A DNA stretch of 64,000 nt from Bacteroides sp. (GTDB taxonomy: Bacteria > Bacteroidota > Bacteroidia > Bacteroidales > Bacteroidaceae): assembly GCA_021202275.1 (NCBI GenBank), contig JAJQDI010000003.1:1-64000 (forward strand). The letters are read 5' to 3'. Below the pieces are notes generated by a model. That model did not search any database, was not told the origin of the DNA, and was given only the letters and a program-made list of their open reading frames with translations. Shown here in pieces: positions 29,178 to 38,528 of this stretch. The translations under genes were made by a program, and so were the position numbers. Position 1 is the first letter of the stretch. Every line of letters starts with the position of its first letter.

Positions 29178-31034
29178 TTAGTATCCCGGGTTCTGAATAA
29201 TGATCGCCTTGTTGACCTCATCCTGCAAGAAGGGCTCCAGGAACATTTTGGGGTGCCAGTAGGTGACGTAGGCGTTGGCGTCCCAGTACTCGATCAGTGC
29301 ATCTGCCGATCCGGAGTTGGCGGTGACGCGGAACTGGAGTTCGCGCTTCTGTCCGCCGTGGATGTTGGTGGCGATCTCCGGGTGCTTCCAGTGCTTGACA
29401 TCGTAGTAGCGATGGTTTTCGTGGAAGTATTCCAGTGTTTTCTCGCGCCAGATCCTTTTCCGGAGCTCTTCCTGGTCTGTGGTGGTGATGGCCGGCAGTC
29501 CCGCGCGGTTGTGCACCATATTCAGGTTCTTGAGGGCGTTGGTGGGGTCGCCCGCCTCGTTATAGGCTTCGGCCAGGTTGAGGTAGGTTTCCGCCAGCTG
29601 GAACAAGGGGGGCTCGAACCAGAGGCGGGAGCCTGCTTTGTAGTAGAACTTTGTAGAGGGGCCGGCTCCGTAGCCCACCTGAGAGGCTTCGGGGAAGGAG
29701 TTGGACGACGGTCCGTCGTTGATCTCCAGGTTGACCAAGCGTCTGCCCCAGCCGGTATTCTGCCAGGTGCTGATACCGGGGTTGCTGAGCGAACCTACTC
29801 CGATGGCACAGATGTCCATGCGGAAACGGGCCTCTACCTTGTTGATATTGTTGAGCCAGTTCTGCGCGGGACGGGGGCTGGACTCTCCGACCTTGGGCCA
29901 GTCCATGTCGTTGCCGTTCTGGTCGTAGTAGTACTCGAGGATGTTGGTGAGTATGCCCGACTGTCCGCTGTCTGAACGGTTGTCGCTGTCGGGATAATTG
30001 CCCGAGGTATTGTAGTACCGGGAGAGCTGGTTGTATCCCTCATCCAGCTTATAGGCCAGGATCACCTCTTTGTTGTTGAGTACGGAGGTAGCTGTGCCGT
30101 AGTCGTCGGCCGCATTCGGGTTGGGCTGTCCGACACCCGCGCCTCCGGTATTGATGAGTGCGTAGCCGTTGGCATTGGCCCAGGTGAGTACCGCTTCGTT
30201 GGCGGCGATGGCAGCCTGCCAGCGCGTCGGGTCGGCACTGCCAAAGCAGATCAGGTTGTTGTTGGAAGGATCATCGAAAGAGAGGTAGGGAGTAGCCGAG
30301 TTGAAGAGCGGGCGCGCCGCGAACATCAACAAGCGGGCTTTCATGGCCAGTACGGCTCCTCTGGTGAGGCGGCCTACGTAGACACCGTTCCCACCGATAT
30401 TCGCCCAGGAATCGGGAAGGGTCAGTAGCGCCTCTTCCATCAGCTCCAGGGTATAGTCCAGGGTCTCCTGCAAGGAGGCGCGCGGGATCTCGAGGTCGTC
30501 TTCGGGCAGGAACGACTGTGTAACGATGGGTACTCCTCCGTAGCGGTAGAACATACCCATGTAGCGGTAGGCGATGAGTGCGGTGGCCTCGGCCTTGACA
30601 TACGCCTTCATGGTATCGTCCATATCGGGTACGCGGTCTATGTTCTCTTTGACGATGAAGCAGGCGCGGATGTATTCCCAGTTCTGACCGAAGTGGTCGG
30701 CACCGGCCGATCCGTCTAAGGCGTTGGTATGCGGGTTGGGCATGAGTCCGGCGTCGTAGATCTGCCAGGTGGCGTGCCAGCTCCAGCCCTTGCTGACCTC
30801 ACCCGATATGGCCCCCAGGGTACCGTGTCCCCAGCCGATACCGGTGGGCCAACCGTGTTTGAGCACATCGCGGTAGCAGCGGAACAGGGCGGCTTCCGCG
30901 TTCTTGGTAGAAGAATAGATCTCGTCCAGATCAACAGTTCCCGATACATCCGGCTTCTGCAGGAAGAAATCCTGGCAGGAGTAGTTTGCCGTCAGGCAAA
31001 CGAGAAGGAGTAATATAGTACATATCTTTTTCAT
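29178..31034 (-). CDS. SusD/RagB-family surface lipoprotein (SusD1)
   Basis: The 618-residue protein has a lipoprotein signal (ICTILLLLVCLTANYSC, Cys20), a RagB/SusD TPR fold and typical segments. These include VKAEATALIAYRYMGMFYRYGGVPIVTQSF with early helix pairs, and LRKRIWREKTLEYFHENHRYYDVKHW near the C-terminus. It is intact, unlike SusD2. It begins 12 nt after the SusC1 stop, the same spacing as in the other pair. It presumably binds the target glycan on the cell surface with SusC1. The stop TAA is followed at once by GGGATTTACGATTTG of R1. Confidence 0.95.
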   Translation of the reverse strand: MKKICTILLLLVCLTANYSCQDFFLQKPDVSGTVDLDEIYSSTKNAEAALFRCYRDVLKHGWPTGIGWGHGTLGAISGEVSKGWSWHATWQIYDAGLMPNPHTNALDGSAGADHFGQNWEYIRACFIVKENIDRVPDMDDTMKAYVKAEATALIAYRYMGMFYRYGGVPIVTQSFLPEDDLEIPRASLQETLDYTLELMEEALLTLPDSWANIGGNGVYVGRLTRGAVLAMKARLLMFAARPLFNSATPYLSFDDPSNNNLICFGSADPTRWQAAIAANEAVLTWANANGYALINTGGAGVGQPNPNAADDYGTATSVLNNKEVILAYKLDEGYNQLSRYYNTSGNYPDSDNRSDSGQSGILTNILEYYYDQNGNDMDWPKVGESSPRPAQNWLNNINKVEARFRMDICAIGVGSLSNPGISTWQNTGWGRRLVNLEINDGPSSNSFPEASQVGYGAGPSTKFYYKAGSRLWFEPPLFQLAETYLNLAEAYNEAGDPTNALKNLNMVHNRAGLPAITTTDQEELRKRIWREKTLEYFHENHRYYDVKHWKHPEIATNIHGGQKRELQFRVTANSGSADALIEYWDANAYVTYWHPKMFLEPFLQDEVNKAIIIQNPGY

Positions 31035-31046
31035 GATGATCCTTTT

Positions 31047-34000
31047 TTAGAATTGAATATTGAGTCCGAAGATGAGTGTGGTGGTGATGGGGTAGACGTA
31101 GGAATAGTCGCTGGTTTCCTTGGTCTCCGGATCGATACCGATGTGTCTCATCTTGTTGATGAACGCGTATACGTTGTTGGCGTTGGCATAGAGGCGCAAT
31201 GAAGACATCTTGGTGGCCTTCATGAAGCGCATACTGGCCGGGAAGGTGTACCCGAGTTCGATGTTCTTGAGCTTGAGGAAGTCGTTGGGCATCATCCAGT
31301 AGTCACTATCCAGGAAGTTGTGGCTGGTGATGTCTGAGTTGAAGGTAGCGCGGGGGTAGGTGATCTTCTCGCCTGCTGCGTATTTCTCCGGTGTCCAGCG
31401 TCCGTTGTACTGCCATTTGAAGGCGTTCCCTGCGTTTTTGTAGAACGGGATGGATATCCTGCGCACATAGAAAGAGCCTTTTGCCGTGCCGTTGAAGAGC
31501 ATCCGGAGGTCGAATCCCTTGTAGTTGAATCCCAGTTTGAGACCAAACTGGTACTGCGGACGGTTGGGGTAGCCGATGGGGGCGATGTCTTTGTTGTCGA
31601 TGACGCCGTCGCCGTTGAGGTCTACATACTTGATGTCTCCCAGGGTGGTGCGGTTGCTGGTAAAGGTATTGTAGGGGCGTGAGTTGAGTTCTTCCTCTGT
31701 GTTGTAGAGGCCGTCTGTCTTGAGCCCGAAACGCTATCCGATGCTGTGTCCGGTCTCGTTCATCCAGTCGTAGGGATTGGGAGCTTCCGCTTTGTAGATG
31801 ATCTTGTTGCGGGCGTAGCTGAGGTTCCCTTCGATCTGGTAACCCACTTCTCCGATCCGGTCGTTCCAGCCCAGTACCACTTCGTATCCTTTGTTGTTGG
31901 TCTTTCCTACGTTGGCCGGAGGCACGCTGCCGGTGGCTACCCCGTAGGTAGCCGGTATCACGCCGAGGCGGGTAAGGATGCTGCTGCGGTCTTCGTTGAA
32001 CCAGTCAAACATGAACGACAGGCGGTCGTCCAGGAAGCGGGCTTCGAACCCGATGTCGTATTTGCGGGCTTTTTCCCAGGTGACGCTCGGGTTACCGAGG
32101 TTTCCTTCGAGGGCACCCTGGTAGTGAGGGTTGGCCGAGGAGCCGTCGGAGGTACCCAGGTAATATCCTCCCTGACCCAGGTTGTAGGTATTGGGCAGGT
32201 AGAGGTAGCGGCTGTAGCCGAGCTGGTCGTTACCTACCTCTCCGTAGGAGGCACGGATCTTGGCAAAGGTGACCCATCTGTTTTCCGGGAACCAGGTTTC
32301 GTTGGTGGGTACCCATCCCAGAGAGAAGGCGGGGAAAAATCCGAAGCGTTTTCCTTTGGCAAACTGCTCGGTGCCGTTGTAACCCATGTTGAACTCAGCC
32401 ATATAACGCTGTTTGTAGTCGTAGGTGACGCGGCCCACCAGTCCCATGATGCCGGAAGGGGTGTTGTGTGAGTCTCCGGTAGGCATGGTGTAACGGGATG
32501 CCTTGCCCAGGAACAGCGCACCTACATTGTGTCCGCCGAAGGCTCCTTCGTAGGTGATACCGGCGTCGATATAGAGTTTGTTCCAGTTGCTATATCCCCG
32601 GGATTCGAAGCTGTCTCCGCTCATGGCACCACCGAAGAAGTCGATCTCGTTGGGGTTGTCCATGTTTCTGCGGAAGGTATATGCGGGGATGGAGGGCAAT
32701 ACGATGACGTAGCGGTTGTAGTTGTCCTGGTAGTTGACAGATGCTTGCATGCTCAGGCCCTTGAGCAGGTAGGGCATGGTGTGTTTGATGCGTATCGTGT
32801 TGTCGAGCAGGGTATTGTAGAGGTATCCGGTACCCGATTTGAGCAGGTTGTAGACGGCGTTCTGGTCTCCGACCGTGCTTCCGGTCTTCTGGTAGAGGTC
32901 TTCCTGTACCGATCCGGAGGGGCGACTGATGCCACTGATCAGGTGACCGTCTATGATACCGGGTGCCATGAAGGGATTGCCGTCGTAGATGTATTGCATG
33001 ATGGTCCGGTAACGGCTGCTCATGTCATACGGGTCTGTTCCGTCGGCACCGGGACCCTGTGTGGTCCCGAACTGTCCGGCCATGTTCACGGAGATGGTGG
33101 TGTTTTTGATCACATCTATGTCGATGTTGGACCGGAAGTTGTAACGGGTGAACTTGGACCCTGTGTCGGCACCGTAGTATTTGGCAGCCTTGGTGATACT
33201 CTCCTGGCTGAAATATCCGAGGGAAACGAAGTACTTCACGTTTTCGGTACCTCCGGAGATGTTGACGTTCATCTGCCACTGGGGTCCGTACTCACCGAAC
33301 TGCTGGGCGTAGAGGTCGTTGCTGCCGTAGTAGAGGGCAGGGCTGTTCTTGAGCTGTTCGCGTTGGGTGGCGGTCAGGTGCGTCATGGCATCCACCTCCT
33401 GCGGGGTGAAGTCGCGGTTGTTCCTGAATTTCCACAGGTCGTCTTCGTTGTAGAGGTAGGCGGCTAAGGCGTTGTTGCCGAAAGCGTTGATCTCGTTTTG
33501 TACGCCTTCGTTGCGGAACATGGCCCAGTCGTACGAAGAGAGTCCCTTTTGCAGGGAGGTAGCCTTGGTGACCCCGAAGCTGGTAGAGAGGCTTACTTTA
33601 GGCTTTCCCGCGCTCCCGCGTTTGGTAGTGACGATGATGACCCCGTTGGCCGCGCGTATACCGTACACCGCCGTAGAGGAGGCGTCTTTCAGGATACTGA
33701 TGCCTAAGATCTCGTTGGCATCGAGCGCGTTGAAGGCGGTGAATGCCTGTTCGGCTGCCTGCTCTACCCCATCGATGACGATGAGCGGCGCGGTGCTTCC
33801 GTAGGTGGCTACCCCGCGGATGGTGATGTCGGATTCGTTGCGTCCGGGTTCACCCCCGGCCTGTACGGCACTCAGTCCAGGTGCTACGCCCACCAGGGCG
33901 TTGGAGATGTTGGCTACGGGGGCCGCGAGGATGTCTCTGCCCGATACGGTGGAAATGGCACCCGTGACGTTCACCTTTTTCTGTGTGGCAAACGCGGTGA

Positions 34001-34364
34001 CTACTACCTCTTCGATGCCTACGCTGGCCAGTTTCAACACCACGTTGATGGTGGTGCGGCCGGAGACGCGGATCTCCTGGGTTTCCATACCTACGCTGGA
34101 GAAGACGAGTGTGGCGTCTTCGGGAACAGAGATGCTGTAGTTCCCGTCTATGTCTGTGATGGTTCCGGTGTGCAGGTCTTTGACCATCACGTTGGCGCCG
34201 ATCACGGTTTCTCCGGATTCTTCTGTGACTGTACCCGTTACCATCACGCTGTTCTGACCGAAAGCCGTCTGTACAGATACCGCACAAACAAGTACACATA
34301 GCCATATCCCGCGGGAGAGGGCCTGTGAAATGCGTTTCCTATTTGTTTGCTTTTGTCCTTTCAT
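31047..34364 (-). pseudogene. SusC/RagA-family TonB-dependent receptor (SusC1) with in-frame TAG
   Basis: The 34364 start opens an 876-residue frame ended by TAG at 31734-31736; the same phase continues to 31047, for 1105 codons in all. The protein has a signal (ALSRGIWLCVLVCAVSVQTA), a carboxypeptidase-regulatory-like domain (VTGTVTEESGETVIGANVMV), a TonB box region and plug (GIEEVVVTAFATQKKVNVTG, SILKDASSTAVYGIRAANG), and a barrel. Codons after the stop (RFGLKTDGLYN, VDLNGDGVIDNKDIAPIG, terminal LIFGLNIQF) complete the barrel. CAG to TAG (SIG-Q-RFG) is a plausible cause. If real, the barrel would lack its last 228 residues and not assemble. Confidence 0.88.
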
Positions 34365-34673
34365 TATAAACTCATTTATTACATTTCATAAAGGTGTATT
34401 GTTACTTGAAATCGGATGGCCTGCTCCGGGGGCGGTATCGCCGGGATGATGTACCCGGGGCCATCTTCACTTGGTTTGCCGGAGTCTGCCGACTGTTCTC
34501 CCGGAGGGAGAGTGTCCCCTGTGTCTGTCGGGCGGTTCCGGTGGAGAGACGTTCTCTTTTGCTTTCCTGCGTTCTTTTGTTGTATATGTTCTAATAGCCT
34601 ATTGGGTGTATTCGGGTATCTTACTTATCTGTTTTTTTCTTCGGGATCTGATTGTCTTTCGGGATTTGATTAC

Positions 34674-34919
34674 CTGTAGAGACGCAAAGAGATTTACGAT
34701 TTACTGATTTACGATGTACGATTGGAAATACAGAAAGTATATCTATGTAAACCTTTCGTAAACTTCGGTAGTCAAATCTCATATGTAATCATATGAGCCG
34801 TAGATTTGCTTCTCCGCGGTGTAGGTTCAATTCAGGGATGTATTCCATGTAATGAGTCCCTATATTAGGATATATAGCCCATGTTTATTGGGTGTATATC
34901 AGCCGTGCGTCGCTACAGG
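34674..34919. repeat. R2 palindrome split by a 215-nt R1-containing insert
   Basis: The left half CTGTAGAGACGCA (34674-34686) is followed at once by AAGAGATTTACGATTTACTG of R1. The right half GCCGTGCGTCGCTACAGG stands at 34902-34919. The same half-palindrome/R1 junction occurs in inverse at 44536-44560. Confidence 0.65.
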
Positions 34920-34925
34920 TAATCA

Positions 34926-35046
34926 TTTACGGTTGACCCTATACAATTTACGGTTAATCGTTCCGTTTACAGTTAGTCGTCCCCGTTTATGGTTGACCAT
35001 ATACCATTCACGGTTAGTTTCCCCATTTACAGTTGGATATATCCCG
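34926..35046. repeat. Degenerate tandem array, six units of 19-21 bp
   Basis: Units start at 34926, 34947, 34966, 34986, 35007 and 35026 with core TTTACGGTTGACC or TTTACAGTTAG. Units 1 and 4, 2 and 5, and 3 and 6 resemble each other, so the array is best read as two copies of a 60-bp trimer. Confidence 0.6.
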
Positions 35047-35706
35047 TTTCTGATGAGCCATTACCCTCTTCGGTATATATTCCGTAGCGGCGGTAGGGAT
35101 TCTGTGTTGGCGTACAGGCCATAGCATCCCCCGGCTGCATCCTTTTCCCTATGTACAAGACCTGTAGCAGGCTCTGTATAAAGTCGGATGTAACTTCCTG
35201 TTGTTTTTCCTGTCTGAATAAGTAAGATCTATTGTGAAACTTCTGGTGTTTCGTTTTTCCTGAGAGTCGGTACGCGTCAGGGAGCAAAAGAGAAAGTCCT
35301 GTGTGCTACCTATAAGGGAACTTTGGGCGGTAAGTTTTTTCTTTGTTTTCTCATGTTTATTAGAATTTAGTTATAAATGTTTTTCAGAGTGTATTCTTCC
35401 GGGCAGCTGACCCTGCGCATGGCCTTCTGTTCCGGAAATCAGGGTAGGTTGCTGACAACCTGCTGATCGAATGACTTTCTCTTTCCGGTCCGGACCCGGT
35501 TGACGGGCTCCGGTTGTTTGTCTGGTGCAAACATAGGAAAGAGCGGGGTGACAGACTCCTTCGATTGTTCAGAAAAGGTACACATATGATCATTTTCCTT
35601 TTTTTACTGTTTGTTGGGTGGGATGGGCGTACATAGCCGCCTCATCCGTTCTTTACCTTCTCTGCGGAGGCTCTGTTCCCGGAGTGTGATCTTCCGGGAG
35701 AGGCGA

Positions 35707-37266
35707 TCAGGGTTGGTTGTTGGCCAGCCACTGATAGAGCGCTTTCATCTTTTCGGTCCGGAACCGGTTGATGTATTCCGGTTGTCCGGGCTTCAGGTAG
35801 TCCCGGGTGAGTTGAATAAATCGTTTGTCTAATTGGTTTGATTCGTTGATGATGTGTTTGAGTTGTCGGAGCAGTTCGGGCGCGTGGGAGCGGTTGTACT
35901 GCTCCGATTCGTAGAAGGCTTCCACCTTTTTATAGGCGAGGTAGTTGATCCGCAGATCCAACATGAGGTTGTAGTGCTCAAAGTCTTCCCGGTTGGTTTG
36001 GGGCGATAGCTTGCCGAATTTTTCCTTCAGTTTCAGGCAATCATCCAGCAGGGTAGCTACAGGGGTGCCTTTTTCGTCCCTGCCATTTTGCAGGATCGGA
36101 TATTGGGGATGAGTGAGGTATTCCCGGAAGATCTCACTTTCCGCGCTATTGAGTCCGTACTGCTGTTGGGCATACCTCAGGCAGAACTCCCGGCTCTCTA
36201 AGGGTTGATCCGTGTTTACGGCTTCGCAATAGGCATCGACCAGTACATTGAATCCCGAGGTCGGATATACACTGCGGACGGGTTGCATGTTGATAATCTC
36301 CCAGTTGGTGTCGAAATGATATCCGTAGATCCCGCTGGTAGACCAGGAGGTCTGGATCATGCCCTGGTAGTTCTTTTCCCGGGCAAACGGAACGAATACG
36401 GACAGGTTGTTGAAATGTTTCTCCCACTGGGTCAGGTAGATGTTGTCGGGGTGGGAACGCATGGAAGGTGCCCCCCATACTTCGGCACCGGTAGCGTAGA
36501 GGTTGTCCAGTTTGCCGAAACGATCCGGTTCCCAGCCGTAGTTCCAATCTATAAAGATCAGTTCTTTGGGCAGTTCCTGCAACGCTTCGGGGTGCATGAG
36601 GATAATGTCTGCCCAGATGATCGGTGTCTTTCCTATCTCCAGTACGATGTCGCACATGGCTTTCACATAATCTACGAACAGTCTGGACTTGCCCTCTGTG
36701 GCAGCTACGGCGGCGCAGTGTTTGCAATCGCCCAGCAGATACGTTTCATCGGCACCGATGTGGAAATACTGCGAAGGGTGCAGAGCAGCTACTTCCCGGA
36801 AGATCTCTCCGAACACCTGTGTGGCTTCCTTTATCTTGAGCGGGCATACCTGGGATACCTCTTTCTTGTCTTCCCGGAGGTGCGCGTAGCGGTCGTGCCT
36901 GAGGATGTACTCGCAGTGTCCGAAGCAGTTCTGCAAGGGGATCAGGTCTATCCCCAGCCCGGCGCAGTAGCTGACCAGGTCTTTTACCTCTGCTTCGGTA
37001 TAGGCATATTCATTACACAACGTGGCGTGCCGGTTGAAAGGGAAGGTGGCTTCGTATTCGAACAGCAACGTATTGATGCCTTTGCGCGACAATTCAAATG
37101 CCCATTGTTTGACGGCAGACATCTGCATCACTTCGGTGCGGCAGTCTATGTAGAAACCTTTGACGCGGAATGTGTGTTCCGGATCGTTTTGCGCGTATAT
37201 GGCCCAGGAAGTGCAGAGGGCAAAGAAGAGTACAATGATTTTTTTTATGGGATTGGGGTGTTTCAT
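35707..37266 (-). CDS. GH20 beta-N-acetylhexosaminidase-like enzyme
   Basis: The 519-residue protein has a signal peptide (KKIIVLFFALCTSWAIYAQ) and a GH20 barrel with the catalytic pair Asp173-Glu174 in YFHIGADETYLLGDCKHC. Other matches are LIPLQNCFGHCEYILRHD and IIWADIILMHPEAL. About 170 residues after the barrel are helical and carry many charged residues. It should release terminal N-acetylglucosamine or galactosamine from glycans in the periplasm, feeding the nagP/nagA/nagB genes just upstream in the operon direction. It lies between the nag cluster and SusC1. Confidence 0.9.
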   Translation of the reverse strand: MKHPNPIKKIIVLFFALCTSWAIYAQNDPEHTFRVKGFYIDCRTEVMQMSAVKQWAFELSRKGINTLLFEYEATFPFNRHATLCNEYAYTEAEVKDLVSYCAGLGIDLIPLQNCFGHCEYILRHDRYAHLREDKKEVSQVCPLKIKEATQVFGEIFREVAALHPSQYFHIGADETYLLGDCKHCAAVAATEGKSRLFVDYVKAMCDIVLEIGKTPIIWADIILMHPEALQELPKELIFIDWNYGWEPDRFGKLDNLYATGAEVWGAPSMRSHPDNIYLTQWEKHFNNLSVFVPFAREKNYQGMIQTSWSTSGIYGYHFDTNWEIINMQPVRSVYPTSGFNVLVDAYCEAVNTDQPLESREFCLRYAQQQYGLNSAESEIFREYLTHPQYPILQNGRDEKGTPVATLLDDCLKLKEKFGKLSPQTNREDFEHYNLMLDLRINYLAYKKVEAFYESEQYNRSHAPELLRQLKHIINESNQLDKRFIQLTRDYLKPGQPEYINRFRTEKMKALYQWLANNQP

Positions 37267-37749
37267 ATATGTACGATTTACAGATTTACGATGTACGATT
37301 TAAAATGCAGTTGATGAAAACATCCACTTGTAGAGACGCACGGCGTGTGTCTCCGCGGTGCAGGTCCAACATAACATAGTATGTCTCCGCGGTGTAGGTC
37401 CCGTCGTGCGATGTGTATTTCCGGGGCATATAAAGGGGGCGATCCGTGTGTTCCGTATATTTTATGTATTTCAGGGGTTCTGTATGTATCATCAGACATA
37501 AATTTCCGTTTCTTGGTTGGACGTATATCGCGGAGACGCACGCCGGCGTCTCTACAGGATTATTGGATCCTAACCCACACTTATCGGATCGTGAATGCGA
37601 TACATATAGTATCCGTAAAACAGGATTATTGGACCCTGATCCACAATTATCAGATTGTGAATGCGGCAGATATTGCATCCGTAGAACAATTGGTTTATAA
37701 TATGGTATATAATCAAACATAACAGCTACCTTCAATCGTAAATCGTCAA
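37267..37749. repeat. R1 and R2 repeats between nagB and GH20
   Basis: R1 at 37268-37308, R2 at 37329-37355 and 37529-37558 with GGTCC/GGAC arms, a local repeat (GATTATTGGATCCTAACCC at 37558 and GATTATTGGACCCTGATCC at 37623) and inverse R1 at 37734-37768 that extends into the 3' end of nagB. No gene is seen. Confidence 0.65.
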
Positions 37750-38523
37750 TCAGTAAATCGTAAATCCCTTGATTTGTTTCGCACTCTCGCGGTCGCAATA
37801 CAGCGTCGCAGCTTTGTGGGTGCGCAGGATAGAGGCAGGACATTCCGGGGTGATCTCTCCCTGTACGGTGGCGGCCACTGCGTTGGCTTTGGTGGCGGCA
37901 GGTACGATGCAGAAGATCCGACGGGCCTTCATCAGGGCGGGGATGGTGAGGGTGACGGCTTGCAGGGGTACCTCTTCCAGGGTGTGGAAACAACCGTCGT
38001 TGACCTGTTGCTGCCTGCACGTCTCGTCCAGGACGACGATCTTTACCGGGACCGGATCGTTGAAAAGGGCTACGTGCGGATCGTTGAAGGCAATGTGTCC
38101 GTTCTCTCCGATGCCCATGAAGACGATGTCGATCGGATACCTTTCCAATATGTCACTGTAGTGTCGGCAGATTTCTTCGGGGCGCGCGTCTTCCCGGAAC
38201 AGGTAATGCACGGACTTTAGGTTGACTTTATCAAAGATCTGTTTTTTTAGATAGTTGCCGAATCGTTGCTCGTCCTCTTCCCGGAGGCCGATGTATTCAT
38301 CCATGTGCAAGGCATGGATTCGGCTCCAGTCTATCGGATGCTGAATGAGTGCCGTCAGGAATTCGTTCTGCGAGGGAGCCGCGGCAAAAAGGATGTTGAT
38401 CTCTTTCTGTGTGCCCAGCAGTTCGTTGATGTATCGCGCGGCATCCTCGGCCGCGGCCGCACCTGATTCTTCGCGGGTATCGTAGATCCTGATATCTAAG
38501 AGGTCTTTTTTCATTTGTTTCAT
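37750..38523 (-). CDS. nagB: Glucosamine-6-phosphate deaminase family protein
   Basis: The 257-residue protein has the NagB/6-phosphogluconolactonase fold: LFAAAPSQNEFLTALI, the ALHMDEYIGL motif with the catalytic Asp, and FMGIGENGHIAFNDP. It converts glucosamine-6-phosphate to fructose-6-phosphate plus ammonia. It starts 5 nt after the nagA stop, so translation is likely coupled. Its last six residues KGFTIY and the TGA are encoded by an R1 repeat, so the native C-terminus has been replaced or extended by repeat sequence. LFAAAPS differs from the GLATGSTP of classical NagB, which places it in a divergent subgroup. Confidence 0.88.
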   Translation of the reverse strand: MKQMKKDLLDIRIYDTREESGAAAAEDAARYINELLGTQKEINILFAAAPSQNEFLTALIQHPIDWSRIHALHMDEYIGLREEDEQRFGNYLKKQIFDKVNLKSVHYLFREDARPEEICRHYSDILERYPIDIVFMGIGENGHIAFNDPHVALFNDPVPVKIVVLDETCRQQQVNDGCFHTLEEVPLQAVTLTIPALMKARRIFCIVPAATKANAVAATVQGEITPECPASILRTHKAATLYCDRESAKQIKGFTIY

Positions 38524-38528
38524 GGTTG

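Larger units (their letters stand above)
34365..35706. other. 1.3-kb gene-free region upstream of SusC1
   Basis: No convincing gene on either strand. It contains a split R2 palindrome (34674-34919), R1 at 34689-34730 and a degenerate tandem array (34926-35046). The rest, 35050-35700, shows no motif I recognise. For the minus-strand SusC1-SusD1 operon the promoter must lie here, but no exact TAnnTTTG was found near the start. Confidence 0.5.

Noticed and set aside
17557..31736. TAG reassigned to an amino acid
   Set aside because: gltB and carB end in TAG at positions normal for their families, so TAG is used as a stop; only a few genes show internal TAG.
34926..35046. CRISPR array
   Set aside because: Units are contiguous and degenerate with no unique spacers, and there are no cas genes.
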